Shown: positions 1-9,796, numbered from the stretch's first letter. The stretch: DNA of 59,598 nucleotides from an uncultured Granulosicoccaceae bacterium (GCA_938006335.1 CALLMF010000011.1:1-59598), one strand, 5' to 3'. Translations and numbers: made by a program. Notes: generated by a model not told the origin, from the sequence alone.

Positions 1-1383
1 AAAGTCGGGATCGGGGGCCGAGCTGATCGGGGTGCGCTCAGCATTCTGGTCGCGAGTGCCGAGGCGCTCGAGAGCGGTGATCATCGGCCCGAAGGCGTCG
101 CCGTTCGTGACCCTGAAAAATGTATTGAGACGCTCACGTACAACCGCCGGCACGGACGGGTCGGGGTCCGGAGCCGTTCCCTCGCCCTCGTCGAAGATCG
201 TTGTCGAGGATCGGGTGCCGGAGGCGGAGATCGCCGTCAGCTCATAGCGATACGCTTGTCCGCGTGCGCGATCATCGTCGAAGAAGCTGTTGCCGGGCTT
301 GGTCGCGAGAAGTTGACCATCGCGACGGATCTCGGTATTTACGACGCCCTCGGCTGCCGGAGGGCGGGCCCAGAAGAGCTCGGCAGCCGTGTCTGAGTAG
401 ATCTCGATCCGCACATCTTCCGGCGCGGACGGACCGTCTATCGGCGTGGGGACTACCGGTCCGTCTCCGATGGTGCGCACCGCGAGTCGAGCTGGAATTG
501 AGCGCAAGCCGAGCCGATTGATCGCGATGACCTCGAACGCGTAGTCGCGCCCGCCCTGGAGATCGCCAGTGAAATAACTGACCCCGTCGGTCGTTTGCAC
601 CACTCGGCCGTCGCGACGTATCTCGTACCGCAGACCTAGCGTCGCCAGAGCACGTTCCCAAAACAGTTCTACCGCCTGAGTTGAGTAAACCGATGCTCGG
701 AGATTCCCCGGCATCGCCGGAGCATCGGACTGCGGGGCATTCACCGAGCTTTCACCGGCCGTACGAACAGTCACCGACGAGGGCAGTGATCGATTTGCCT
801 GACGATCGATTGCGACAACCTCGAAGGTATACTGGCGCCCGGACTCGAGAGCATCGGTGAAGTAGCTCACTCCGTCCGTCGTTCTGACGGGTTGTCCGTC
901 ACGCCGAATCTCGTAGCGTAAACCGAGCGCGGCCGGGGCTCGATCCCAGAAGAGCTCGACTGAACGCTGCGAATAGATTGAAGCCCGTAAGTTCTCTGGC
1001 GACTCAAGGCCATTAAGGGATGGAGATGCCGACGTACCACTTCCGAGTTCTGTTGTGGCGACACTCGAACGCTGTCCGGCCGAGTCGATAGCGACGACGG
1101 TGAAGGTGTAGGACACACCTGGTTCAAGCGACGGATCGTAGTAGCTCAGCGCATCGCGGATCCCAAGACTTTGACCGTTGAGTGTGATCTCGTAGCCACG
1201 GACCGCCCCACGATCATCGGTGGAGCGCTCCCAAAAGAGCTCGCCGCCCGCGTTGTCGTAGAGAGTGGCCCTGAGATTGCCGGGTTGACTCGGTGGGACG
1301 TCGCCTACTGACTGCGCAATCGCAGCGCTTGAGAGCGCGAAAGTTGCTGCAAGCAGAGGAGAAAGTACGCGTGATGATTGCAT
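1..1383 (-). CDS. exported protein with fibronectin type III-like repeats (3' end outside window)
   Basis: An open frame runs from an ATG at 1383 to the window edge without a stop, giving 461 residues of a longer protein. The first 24 or so residues form a clear signal peptide (MQSSRVLSPLLAATFALS..., AIAQ before the mature part). After it come four similar modules of roughly 95 residues, each with the pattern NLRAxxY, a VELFW-type strand, YEIRRDG, and a closing YTFEVVAID-like strand; this is the fibronectin type III pattern. The same module type recurs in the GH16 enzyme at 2355-4094. Such modules usually act as spacers or carbohydrate and surface adhesion units. The catalytic or anchoring part, if any, lies beyond the window. 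Exported location and module type are well supported; the biological role is not known. Confidence 0.8.
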   Translation of the reverse strand, partial: MQSSRVLSPLLAATFALSSAAIAQSVGDVPPSQPGNLRATLYDNAGGELFWERSTDDRGAVRGYEITLNGQSLGIRDALSYYDPSLEPGVSYTFTVVAIDSAGQRSSVATTELGSGTSASPSLNGLESPENLRASIYSQRSVELFWDRAPAALGLRYEIRRDGQPVRTTDGVSYFTDALESGRQYTFEVVAIDRQANRSLPSSVTVRTAGESSVNAPQSDAPAMPGNLRASVYSTQAVELFWERALATLGLRYEIRRDGRVVQTTDGVSYFTGDLQGGRDYAFEVIAINRLGLRSIPARLAVRTIGDGPVVPTPIDGPSAPEDVRIEIYSDTAAELFWARPPAAEGVVNTEIRRDGQLLATKPGNSFFDDDRARGQAYRYELTAISASGTRSSTTIFDEGEGTAPDPDPSVPAVVRERLNTFFRVTNGDAFGPMITALERLGTRDQNAERTPISSAPDPDF

Positions 1384-1455
1384 GGTCGTCTTTTCTTCGT
1401 GCTGAATCTACTGTGCCCAGAGGCGCGGGGAACTATCTAACGCCAACGACGCACG

Positions 1456-2340
1456 CTACAGCACGTTGTAAAATAGGCGCTCTGCAGATGGGCTTTCGCA
1501 GATCAACGAATCCGCAGCGCCAAGAATCGCGGAAGGTAAATCAAGTGCCGTAGTCGTGACACGCTCGTCGATCTGTAGTTGACCCAAGATCAAGCTTCCG
1601 CGAGCGGAATCGACTAAAACCCCGGTACCACTGCGTACAGAGTAGGTGTTCCCTGATTCACCAGACGAGTAGTCAAACGCCGGGTTCATTCGTGTTCTCC
1701 CCCCTTTTTCTTGATCCCAAATAATTGTCGCGGTGAAGTCAGTCACAGTGCTCTGGACGGTCCCGGCGGACGCTGTCAGTCGTTTAATCGAAACCCGCTT
1801 TCGGGTAGACGGGTCGACGTCTAGCGGCGAGACAGTAAAGGAGGTCTCGATGCTGGCGTTCTGGAATATCCTAACTGCGCCGACACCGAAATCGTCAGTC
1901 ATCTCGACGTTCACGTCGTCGACGCCAGAAACACTGCCAGGCACCCCAAACGAGGAAAACGTGCCATTCATGGTCGTAGCCGACAACGTACAGTCGAAAA
2001 GGGTGTAATCAAACCCGTTCCGCTCGTTTGCCGAGCGTGTGGCGGTTCCTCCGTCTGGACAAGCAATAGAGGCATCACCATCGTCTTTTGCGGTCCCAAG
2101 GAACCGTTCTACCGTGCCGAGACGATCGGCGAGCCGGACGATGTCACCTCCTTCAACCGTCTCGTAGATGCCGGTAGCATCCTTCTGTACGAGTGAGAGG
2201 CCAGGCTCGAAAAGCCCTCCGCAAAGAAGGTCAGCGGACGCCGCCGGCGCAACCGCCACCAAGGCAAGGGTTAATGTTGCTCGTCGCGATGCCGTCGTGT
2301 TCATCTGGGTTTTCATCACTTCAATGAGGTCCGTGGACAT
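1456..2340 (-). CDS. exported protein of unknown function
   Basis: This 294-residue frame begins at an ATG preceded by GAAAGGGA about eight bases upstream. A signal peptide follows a short basic lead (ASRRATLTLALVAVAPAASA, then DLLCGG), so export to the periplasm or beyond is likely. A later ATG (MNTTASRR) would give a more usual signal-peptide length. The mature part has a few cysteines (CGG, ACPDGG, FDCTLS, ICES) and is rich in Thr, Ser, Val and Asp, as in secreted beta-rich proteins. I do not recognise a family. It lies 14 bases downstream of the GH16 gene on the same strand and is probably co-transcribed with it, which hints at a role in polysaccharide use or at the cell surface; that is inference only. 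Confidence 0.7.
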   Translation of the reverse strand: MSTDLIEVMKTQMNTTASRRATLTLALVAVAPAASADLLCGGLFEPGLSLVQKDATGIYETVEGGDIVRLADRLGTVERFLGTAKDDGDASIACPDGGTATRSANERNGFDYTLFDCTLSATTMNGTFSSFGVPGSVSGVDDVNVEMTDDFGVGAVRIFQNASIETSFTVSPLDVDPSTRKRVSIKRLTASAGTVQSTVTDFTATIIWDQEKGGRTRMNPAFDYSSGESGNTYSVRSGTGVLVDSARGSLILGQLQIDERVTTTALDLPSAILGAADSLICESPSAERLFYNVL

Positions 2341-2354
2341 ATCTTTGATCCCTT

Positions 2355-4094
2355 TCAGTTAGTGCTTGCTTGAAGCGTTGTTGGTGCTGACCTTGCGCCC
2401 TGCTCGTCGATTGTTACAAGGGAAAAGTTGTACGTGGTGTTTGGCTGGAGACTGTCCATGAATCGGCTCCGACCGTCACCGAGGTAAATCACGGCTCCGT
2501 TTCTTGACAGCTCGTACTCAATATAATCACCGTCGGGGTCGTACGCGGTGTCCCAGAAAACCTCGATTGCCGTCGCCGAGTACGTCGCAGAGCGGAAGTT
2601 CGGCGCGGGCGATGGTGCACTGTTTGAGCCCGAGCTATGTGGAGGCATATACACCTCGACCGTGTCACTGACAGCCCCGTCGTCGTCGACGGACTTAACG
2701 GCAAAGGTGTAGCCAGAACTACTGGTGAGATCGTCAACGAACAGGCTGTTGCGGTCCTCGTTGGCGAGTAGCACACCATCGCGACGGATTTCGTATCGGA
2801 CGACCTGTCCATCCGAGTCGTTTGCGTCAGGCCAGAAGATTTCTCCCGCAGTCGCCGAATAGCGAGACGCAGTAAGGCTTCCTGGTGCATTCGGCGGAAC
2901 ATTACCTCCGGACGAACCGTTTTCACTGACGGTCCAGACCTTTACGTAATCGACCAAGACGTGATCCTGTCCGTTGATTCCGAGGCTCTCGCCACCCGAA
3001 GAGTTGACTTGCCCTAGCTCGGCAAGGGAAGCCGAGAAACCGACGTTCTGTCCAAATAATCCGGGGTCTTTAGGAATCGCCTTTGGGTCTGGATCAGTGC
3101 TCGGCTGCGGCGTGTTTGGATTGCCGTCGTCGTTGACGCCAGAGTTCATCTCGCGGGTAAGGAGCATGTACATATCGGTCTGGGGAATCAGGTCGTTGTC
3201 GAGCACGACAGGCTCACCGTCGAGATACCACACGAGCTTCGTCGAGCTCCAGTACAGACCAACGGTATGCCATCCGACACTGGTCCGATTGGTCGGTGAG
3301 TTGTTATCCAAGAAGACAGTCGTACTGCTTCCGCTCAAGTAGCCGATGCCGTTTCCGCTGTTGTTGATCTCGTTGTTCGTACTGCCTGTGCCGCCGACGG
3401 AAACCGGGTCTCCCAACACCTTCATCAGTAGACTGTTAGCGATCTCGAAGTTGTCCGATCGCGATGGATCGTTAAAGAACTCGTGCTCGTATATGTCGAT
3501 TTCAACTCCATTAGCTGCGCTATTGTCATAGTTCAGCTGCGGCGCCTGGACTACCGTCGAACCGTTCAGTCGCGCGGGCATCAACCAGAAGGAGTGACGG
3601 TGTCCGAACGAGGACATGTTTTCGAAGTTCACCCGAATCTCGAAGAAGTGCCCGGGTGAGAACTTCACGAAGTCGTCACGAACGGTGTGATCGCTGTCGC
3701 TTTTGCGCCCGAACGTGCGTAGGAAGGACGTGTAAAGCCGATAGTCGCCAAAGTTCACCATTTCACCCGACCCTGGTGGATCGGCATAAGGCAAATTTCG
3801 AAGAGGGTCAGTTATTGAGTAGTCGACGATGCCTCTCTGCACTAGATAGTCGGAGTTTGCGATGAACCCAGTCTGTTCTTGCCTTTCATTGTAGAAAGCA
3901 GCATGTCGTCGGCCCTTCTGATCGTCTCCCGTGTAGGTGTCCGCAACTTGGTGAGTAGCATCAAGCACCATCTCGTCGTGGTACCAGAACCGCGGGTTGA
4001 TCGAAGAGCCGTCGAAGTTGTCGACAAATACCGGCTGCTCGGAAATGATAGCAGCCTGTATATGGGAATAGTCGTCGATATTAGGTAAGTCCAT
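2355..4094 (-). CDS. glycoside hydrolase family 16 enzyme with two fibronectin III-like modules
   Basis: The 579-residue product has a GH16 catalytic domain over about residues 20-390. Its active-site signature GVEIDIYEHEF supplies Glu198, Asp200 and Glu203, the ExDxxE nucleophile, helper and acid/base of retaining endo-beta-glucanases, agarases and carrageenases. Aromatic runs such as SFGHRHSFWLMPARLNG and GWHTVGLYWSSTKLVWYLDG fit the jelly-roll fold of agarase or carrageenase-type members; the substrate cannot be fixed by reading. Two fibronectin-like modules follow (about 405-485 and 495-579), closely resembling those in the gene at the window's left edge. No signal peptide is visible and an in-frame stop lies a few codons upstream, so the start at 4094 (GAGG upstream) is the only available one; secretion is therefore unexplained. 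Confidence 0.85.
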   Translation of the reverse strand: MDLPNIDDYSHIQAAIISEQPVFVDNFDGSSINPRFWYHDEMVLDATHQVADTYTGDDQKGRRHAAFYNERQEQTGFIANSDYLVQRGIVDYSITDPLRNLPYADPPGSGEMVNFGDYRLYTSFLRTFGRKSDSDHTVRDDFVKFSPGHFFEIRVNFENMSSFGHRHSFWLMPARLNGSTVVQAPQLNYDNSAANGVEIDIYEHEFFNDPSRSDNFEIANSLLMKVLGDPVSVGGTGSTNNEINNSGNGIGYLSGSSTTVFLDNNSPTNRTSVGWHTVGLYWSSTKLVWYLDGEPVVLDNDLIPQTDMYMLLTREMNSGVNDDGNPNTPQPSTDPDPKAIPKDPGLFGQNVGFSASLAELGQVNSSGGESLGINGQDHVLVDYVKVWTVSENGSSGGNVPPNAPGSLTASRYSATAGEIFWPDANDSDGQVVRYEIRRDGVLLANEDRNSLFVDDLTSSSGYTFAVKSVDDDGAVSDTVEVYMPPHSSGSNSAPSPAPNFRSATYSATAIEVFWDTAYDPDGDYIEYELSRNGAVIYLGDGRSRFMDSLQPNTTYNFSLVTIDEQGARSAPTTLQASTN

Positions 4095-5519
4095 ACGTCT
4101 TGCCTCAGCGTCCAGTCAGATGGAGCTCATTAGGTGCCCAAGTCCGCTCGATGTAAGTAAGCGCTCGGTCCTAAGTCGTGATCCGTGAATAGACGATATT
4201 TGTTTATTCTCTACAGGCCAACCACGTTTTCGAATATCGGTTATTCGCGCACGCTTGGTGGTGCCTAGAACGCCGTGAGGATCCGCAGCACGCCTTGAGC
4301 TACCAAACAAGCGCCCCGCTTGCACGCGCCATACTGCTCCTGTGCCTCACTTGCGTCTGACGCGGACGATGAGCGCACTGGGGCGCGACTCGAAGCTGTC
4401 GAGCGATCCTTGCCAGCACGCACGAATTTCCGCTACAGGCCGATGTGGATTCCACGAACCCAAACGTCATCAGACTGCTCCGGTCACCGTCAGTCACATC
4501 AACCGTGAATTCTTGTCATCGCGCCATCGCGCCATCGCGCTAACTCGATCTGCCGTCCCCACCGATTGCCAGCGCTACCAGATGGTCGGTACCCCCCGGA
4601 TCTGACGATCCTTGCATCGAAGTTCACGGTGAGAAGGCGAATGCGTGTTCGCGTGCACTTACGCATCTGGTAACGCTGTCCAGATCTCTATCATGTTGAA
4701 CACAGAGAAATTCGCCGATACCGGCGCGGAACGGTTGTCGAACACACAGGACGATGCTCTTGCCATCGGCTCTTCGGGATCGTGCACAGTCGTTGTGAAC
4801 TCGCGAAATGACTCAATACATGGCGAGGGCAACACCTCACTCGCGGCGATACAGGGTGTTTCCTCCACGACATACCGCAAGGCAACGATTGCCACCGCCA
4901 TCGAAGCCAGAAGACTGATCTCGCCTCACAAGCCCGCAGCGACTGCTCGATCCGGAACACCTGATGCCCTGGATACTGGCAGCCGTCCGCAATTCGCCAG
5001 ACCACGTTTTGTCTCCGTTCGTATGCCTACTGCTGCGTGTGGTCCACGTCGCAGTCAGGTATATCGATCAAGTATTAAGCCGCCCCCACTGGTGCGTCGG
5101 GCACGCAAGCCTCTGGCGGTTGGTCTCGGTCGTTGTCGGCTCAGCCTCCTCGACTGCGGTCTGCACTACCCCGCCATAAACCGCTAGCGAATCCGCGCAC
5201 ATCGGTTTCCCGATCGATCGCGAGGATGTCGCCGACGCTAAATATCAATGGTGTTTTCTACGGTCCTGACAGTCCTCCTGCGGTGTCTTCTCAGATTCCG
5301 AGAGCCGCTCCACGACCGCGGGTTACTCCTCGGCTGAAGTAGCGATGGCGATGACCAGATCTACAGGAGCACCCTCTCTCCATAGCGATGCGTCGCAATC
5401 CCGAGTCGAAAGACTGGCCAAGCCTTGAAAGCGAACTACCTGTCGTGCTACCAGAACCGGCGTGAGTTGCGAGGTAACCGGCCAGGGTTATGTTCCGGTG
5501 ATTGCGACAGGTGCGCGCA
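4095..5519. other. 1.4-kb stretch without a supported gene
   Basis: Nothing here reads as a confident gene. A plus-strand frame at 4645-5187 (GTG start) has no recognisable domain or good ribosome site. On the minus strand 4659-4901 gives 80 residues opening with a membrane-like segment (MAVAIVALRYVVEE) and could be a small exported protein or a remnant. The stretch separates the glycosidase group from the transfer operon and has the mixed composition of decayed DNA. Confidence 0.5.
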
Positions 5520-6584
5520 CTATCCTGCCGATTTCAGGCGCTTGTGCGTAAGCACTACCCCTCGACGTGGCATCACCTCGTCGAAGTATCGCGGTGCATA
5601 GCATGCCTCATCCAGGATCAATGACGCATCCACGCCGGCATACAGCAACCCTTCCTTAACGCGATTGGCGCGTCCAGTAGCTAGCAACGCATTGCCTTGC
5701 GGTATATCGGTATTACCGTGACTACAGCCAATGACGCTGATCACATCGGTATCGGGATTTAACTGTGCTGCGTAGTCACGAAGTACTGTCATGTTGTCGT
5801 GACCGAGCAGCGTTGAATCATTGGCGAAAACGAGGATGTCTGTCTTTACATCTTCGTAGCGCCCGAAGACCGACGCATAGTTACTGCGCATGGTTTCATA
5901 CATATTTTGCATCCCGCTCTGCTCAGCGGGCGCCCACGGTACCTCTGCGACGATCTTTCGTTCCAGGTGCTGTTCAGACGATTCGTGCGGTGGCCTGATC
6001 TCAATGGATGTAGAGGATTTGCCCGCCACCGCCCCGGAAAAGACTTTGGTGTTGACCGACGGTTGAATATCGACCGAGGGGTCCTCGTAACGCACCGTGC
6101 CGATTGTCAGAGCAGAAGCCGCGACCGTCACATCACCCTCTGCGCGATAGTGCCTCTCCGCCGTCACGTTCCCTATCGTCACGGCATACCGGATATTCGC
6201 GGAATCACCGTAAATGCTGCTCGTACCCGAATACTGAACGAGATGATCCCCTCGCGGTGCCTGCACGCGCTCGACCGTATATCCAGCTTCTACCAAGCGC
6301 CTCTCGACCTGTTCACCGAGCCGGTTAGTCGGGGGAACCAGTTGCACGGTCGTCTGGTCCGGGTCGAGCCCATAAGCCTGACTAAGCGCATAGACAAGGT
6401 CTGCGGCTATGGGTGTCGGATCGGGTCTCCCATCAGATTCGGACCGGGTACCGGTCGATGCACACCCGCCGATCACCAAAAGGAGCGTCAACAAGATGCC
6501 AACCGCGCCTACTCGACGTTCGCAAGGCCTCTGCTGCGGTCTACTGAACGCGTTCATGATCCATTCGTTCCGTGATATTTTCAT
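5520..6584 (-). CDS. TrbH/OmpA-like outer-membrane lipoprotein, last gene of the transfer operon
   Basis: The N-terminus is a lipoprotein signal (AVGILLTLLLVIGGCASTG) with Cys in the lipobox; an inner start MNAFSRP is an alternative to MKISRNE. Residues of about 60-170 (VYALSQAYGLDPDQTTVQLVP...) match in layout the first half of the lipoprotein at 7201-8394, the TrbH-like part. Residues of about 240-350 (DILVFANDSTLL, SVIGCSHGNTDIPQGNALLA, RANRVKEGLLYAGV) have the arrangement of an OmpA-type peptidoglycan-binding domain. A plausible role is to tether the T4SS outer-membrane core to peptidoglycan beside TrbG/TrbI. It ends the operon after the PH-domain gene. Family placement is inference from motifs and position; the paralogy with 7201-8394 is directly visible. 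Confidence 0.75.
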   Translation of the reverse strand: MKISRNEWIMNAFSRPQQRPCERRVGAVGILLTLLLVIGGCASTGTRSESDGRPDPTPIAADLVYALSQAYGLDPDQTTVQLVPPTNRLGEQVERRLVEAGYTVERVQAPRGDHLVQYSGTSSIYGDSANIRYAVTIGNVTAERHYRAEGDVTVAASALTIGTVRYEDPSVDIQPSVNTKVFSGAVAGKSSTSIEIRPPHESSEQHLERKIVAEVPWAPAEQSGMQNMYETMRSNYASVFGRYEDVKTDILVFANDSTLLGHDNMTVLRDYAAQLNPDTDVISVIGCSHGNTDIPQGNALLATGRANRVKEGLLYAGVDASLILDEACYAPRYFDEVMPRRGVVLTHKRLKSAG

Positions 6585-6604
6585 GGTGAGTTCCGCTAGC
6601 GCAA

Positions 6605-7156
6605 TCAGGCTACGCCCACGGCGGTATCGAGATCAGGATGCACGGTGTACGGAGTGCTGGCTGCCAGGCGACGTCGCTTTGCCTGGTCAACGTAGTCACT
6701 GAGAATGTTCGGCCGGTCCACGCCTCGTATGACCAGGTTTTCCATGCCGGCTGCCCTGATGTCGAGGTTCCCGAATTTGAGCATGCGCCCCATGGCCGAC
6801 TGCACTACTTCGTGCATTTCGATTTTCTCGAGATTGATCATTGATGACTGGCGAGATAACCAGCCGATCTTCAGGATCACCCTCTGGTTGGTCACACCGA
6901 TCTCTGTCGTGTAGAAGACAACCAGCATACGGCCCAGGGCAATGAGGCCAAGCCCTGCCAAAAGAGCCGCAGCGTACGGGGCGTTGGCACCAATCATCCC
7001 GGTCGTCGATGTGCCGAGCATGATGGATACGGAGGCCGCCATTAGTACGCTCGCGATCAAAAAGTGCGGTACGAACGACCACAGGCTGATATGAGCGAGA
7101 TACTCGATCGCTTCGTCCTCAGACTGCATGACGCGCGCTTGAATGTAGTTACTCAT
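6605..7156 (-). CDS. PH-like (bacterial PH, DUF304 type) inner-membrane protein
   Basis: The 183-residue product opens with a short cytoplasmic lead, then two membrane segments (about residues 28-50, SFVPHFLIASVLMAASVSIML, and 60-83, AAALLAGLGLIALGRMLVVFY). The rest reads TTEIGVTNQRVILKIGWLSRQSSMINLEKIEMHEVVQS, the typical strand pattern of bacterial PH domains in which the loop RVIxKxG and the strand xxINLxKIE recur. Such proteins often sit in envelope operons; their biochemical role is mostly unknown. Here it lies between two paralogous lipoproteins at the end of the trb operon, which suggests a job in assembling or regulating the conjugation apparatus. That functional link is inference. 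Confidence 0.75.
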   Translation of the reverse strand: MSNYIQARVMQSEDEAIEYLAHISLWSFVPHFLIASVLMAASVSIMLGTSTTGMIGANAPYAAALLAGLGLIALGRMLVVFYTTEIGVTNQRVILKIGWLSRQSSMINLEKIEMHEVVQSAMGRMLKFGNLDIRAAGMENLVIRGVDRPNILSDYVDQAKRRRLAASTPYTVHPDLDTAVGVA

Positions 7157-7200
7157 GGACCACTCCCGTCAGTAGCATCCTTGCGCGGATTGATGGGAGT

Positions 7201-8394
7201 TCACGAATTCACATCCTCATGCAAGGAAACCACGAGTGCATGGTCGGAGAGCGTCGACGCCGTTTCATGCGCAAGGCACCTCTCATGTATAAGTCGATTC
7301 GCTGGAATTCCGGCGGCAAGCAACGCACCACGCACCTCGTCTGCACCGGTGCCTGGCACCGCCAGTAGATTACCCGCTGGCGGTGGGTGATCAGGACTGC
7401 AATGAAGCAGGATCACACGCTGGCGCGATGCGTCGAAGCCCTGGGCGAACTGCTGCAGCGCCGTGCGTTCACTGTCGCTGATCGATGACGCCTCCTTGTC
7501 GAGATTCAGGACAATGCGACGAACCACTGTTTGCTGACGCGTTGACAGGTACGGGCCGTGATCCGATTCCCGGATCAGATCGCTCGATGGTTCAGGGCCC
7601 GTCGTATTGTCGGTAGCAACTGACGCAGTGGCAGGCGTTAACCTTGTGGCCGTTGACGAGGCGCCCGCAGTTCCTCCGACCCGACTGGGGAGTCGCTGAT
7701 GTGTGCCACCAGACGAAGGGGGCTCCCTGGTGGCTCGCCATTCATCCGGTTCGTTGACAACATCACCAAGGGGTTCCAGAAGTGGCGGCGATTGTTCTCG
7801 ACGAGGTGCTTCACGAGCGCTATCAACAGTCGGTGCGCCGCGCGCAAACACACGGTCCCCCGCGACATCGGCTTCGGCTTCCAGAGCCAGATTCCGGTCA
7901 AAGATCGACTGATCGAGCGGCTCGGAACTGATCGTGGTCCCGATGACCGATAGCGCTGTCATCGGAAAGACGCGACCGTTGCGAATCTCGTATTCACGAC
8001 CCATCTCCACGGCGCCAACTCGAATGCGGTAGCCAACACTACGGCCTGTCGTGTTCTCGAATCCGTCCGCCTCATAACTCACGAGAAACGGTCCAGAGTC
8101 ATCCGTCAGTACCATCTGCATTCCATAGCCTGCAGTACGCAGTTCGCCGGCCAGAGCTTCACCGAACGATGTCACCACTGGCCGCAGCTGCAGCGTCGTG
8201 TTGCGCGGCGAATAACCCCGCAGTTGCGTCAGCGCCGATACGAAGTCTCTCGCCACCACCCGGGCCTGATCAGACTCCACCAGATCGCTGCGCTTTTGCC
8301 CGACGCTGCATCCCGAGCCGATGACAGCCATGGTGATGATCAACAGGGCGAACACGTTCAGTCGTCGATTCGTTTGACCGGTCTGTGAGCGCAT
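7201..8394 (-). CDS. TrbH/OmpA-like lipoprotein of the transfer operon
   Basis: The start is taken at MRSQTGQTNRRLNVF because a lipoprotein signal follows (LLIITMAVIGSGCSVG); the longer reading would run into trbI. Residues of about 45-190 parallel the other lipoprotein of this operon (FVSALTQLRGYSPRNTTLQLRP against VYALSQAYGLDPDQTTVQLVP). A low-complexity Pro/Ser/Thr/Arg linker spans about 195-290. The C-terminal 110 residues (RIVLNLDKEASSISDSERTAL, DASRQRVILLHCSPDHPPP, ADEVRGALLAAGIPANRL) resemble a degenerate OmpA-type domain. It occupies the place next to trbI where Ti plasmids carry trbH. Probable outer-membrane lipoprotein supporting the T4SS core; role inferred. Confidence 0.75.
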   Translation of the reverse strand: MRSQTGQTNRRLNVFALLIITMAVIGSGCSVGQKRSDLVESDQARVVARDFVSALTQLRGYSPRNTTLQLRPVVTSFGEALAGELRTAGYGMQMVLTDDSGPFLVSYEADGFENTTGRSVGYRIRVGAVEMGREYEIRNGRVFPMTALSVIGTTISSEPLDQSIFDRNLALEAEADVAGDRVFARGAPTVDSAREAPRREQSPPLLEPLGDVVNEPDEWRATREPPSSGGTHQRLPSRVGGTAGASSTATRLTPATASVATDNTTGPEPSSDLIRESDHGPYLSTRQQTVVRRIVLNLDKEASSISDSERTALQQFAQGFDASRQRVILLHCSPDHPPPAGNLLAVPGTGADEVRGALLAAGIPANRLIHERCLAHETASTLSDHALVVSLHEDVNS

Positions 8395-8407
8395 GCAGGT
8401 CTCCTGA

Positions 8408-9796
8408 CTAGTTATCGGCTCGGTACGCGGCAAATCCGCGCTCATAGGGACCGTCGAAGTTGATGTCCCTGGCGACGATGATGTTGAATCGATACCCGGA
8501 ACGGATTTCAAGCGTTGGCTGAATACGTAACCGGTTGCGCAGGTACTCGTTGAAAGCCTGGCTCGTGGTATCCGAGAAATCCTGCGCAAGATTCAGGTTG
8601 AACACGGACGTGTCCGGTCCGTTGACGCTCGCCACGAGCGCCTCACCGGATGCACTGACGAGGGAGAGCAACAATGCGTTACCGAGCGTGCGCAGAAAGT
8701 GGGTGTTGACCTTGTCCTTGAAGCCCGACATGCCACGGCCGTCATAGCCCTGCATACCACCGATATCAAAGGTCTCACCGTCGGGGAACACCAGGCGATT
8801 CCACGCGATGAGCAAACGCTCCTGACCGAGAGCGGTATACGCATCGTATCTGCCAAAGAGCTTCGTGCCAGCAGGAATCAGTACGAAGCGACCCGATGCG
8901 GAGTCGTACACAGACTGGGTGACCTGAGCGACGATGTCACCGGGCAGATCACTGTTGGCAGCAGAAATCATTGCACCGGGAATGATCGATCCGGTCTTGA
9001 TCTCGTAAGGGCTCCGCGGTGCCCTGGCGGAATTACGCAGCACGAATTCATCCTCGTCCGGTTGGGCCTGACCGAGAATGGGAGGCGATGTGCGCCCCTG
9101 CTGGCCGGCTTGCGTGGACGCCGGCTGAGCGGCCCCGAGCTGACCGAGCAGTGCCTGAGCCTGTGGCGAGTTGATCAGATCCACGATCTGGCTCGCACCG
9201 CCACCCGTCGCGCTACCTCCAGCAGGCGCGGACGCCTGCTGAGCTGCCTGCATGATCATCGCGAGCCGGTTGTCGCGCGACGTCACACTCCGGTCGCCTG
9301 ATGCCGAGGCAGGAAGAATCACGTCCGGGTATGGCGTGGTGCCCGGTCGCGTCCGCCGTTCAAAACCCTCAACCTTCGAACTTGCGGTCAGCGCGCGTTC
9401 GTAGGTCTCCATCTGCTTCTGCTGCATGGTGTCGCGGTACTGACTCTCGCGCTGCAGTTTTTGAAGCTGCTGGTTTTCCATCCACTCAGCGAGCTTGTCA
9501 TCCAGTCGGCTGACTCGCCCGGGTGCGTCCGCGGCATCACCGATATCATTGCGGTTGACGCCGACCAGGCCATCCGGCTTGTCGTCGATGAAATCGACCG
9601 TCTCGGTCGCATCCGAGAATTCAAAGACGTTTTCAACGTCGCTCGAGGCGACGTTCTTGTTTGAGCGCTGCGAGACCGCGTAGACCATCCCGACAAGGAA
9701 CAGGAAGACCATGCCAAACCCGATGAACATCGGCAGACCGTTGAACCGGGAGCCACTGTCGATACCGGCATTACTGCCTGATGTTGGAACGCTCAC
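8408..9796 (-). CDS. trbI: TrbI (VirB10-like) T4SS core scaffold
   Basis: TrbI/VirB10 spans the envelope and links the inner-membrane ATPases to the outer-membrane pore of the conjugation channel. The product has a short cytoplasmic lead, one membrane segment near residues 25-43 (MFIGFGMVFLFLVGMVYAVS), a long Gln/Ala/Pro-rich periplasmic linker and a C-terminal VirB10 domain with SIIPGAMISAANSDLPGDIV, FVLIPAGTKLFGRYDA and AWNRLVFPDGETFDIGGMQG, all standard for the family. Length (462) is typical. The start is GTG at 9796 overlapping the trbG stop (GTGA), which indicates translational coupling. It is followed by the TrbH-like lipoprotein. Confidence 0.95.
   Translation of the reverse strand: MSVPTSGSNAGIDSGSRFNGLPMFIGFGMVFLFLVGMVYAVSQRSNKNVASSDVENVFEFSDATETVDFIDDKPDGLVGVNRNDIGDAADAPGRVSRLDDKLAEWMENQQLQKLQRESQYRDTMQQKQMETYERALTASSKVEGFERRTRPGTTPYPDVILPASASGDRSVTSRDNRLAMIMQAAQQASAPAGGSATGGGASQIVDLINSPQAQALLGQLGAAQPASTQAGQQGRTSPPILGQAQPDEDEFVLRNSARAPRSPYEIKTGSIIPGAMISAANSDLPGDIVAQVTQSVYDSASGRFVLIPAGTKLFGRYDAYTALGQERLLIAWNRLVFPDGETFDIGGMQGYDGRGMSGFKDKVNTHFLRTLGNALLLSLVSASGEALVASVNGPDTSVFNLNLAQDFSDTTSQAFNEYLRNRLRIQPTLEIRSGYRFNIIVARDINFDGPYERGFAAYRADN

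Noticed and set aside
4645..5187. 180-residue plus-strand frame in the gap before the transfer operon
   Set aside because: GTG start without a good ribosome site, random-looking composition and no domain.
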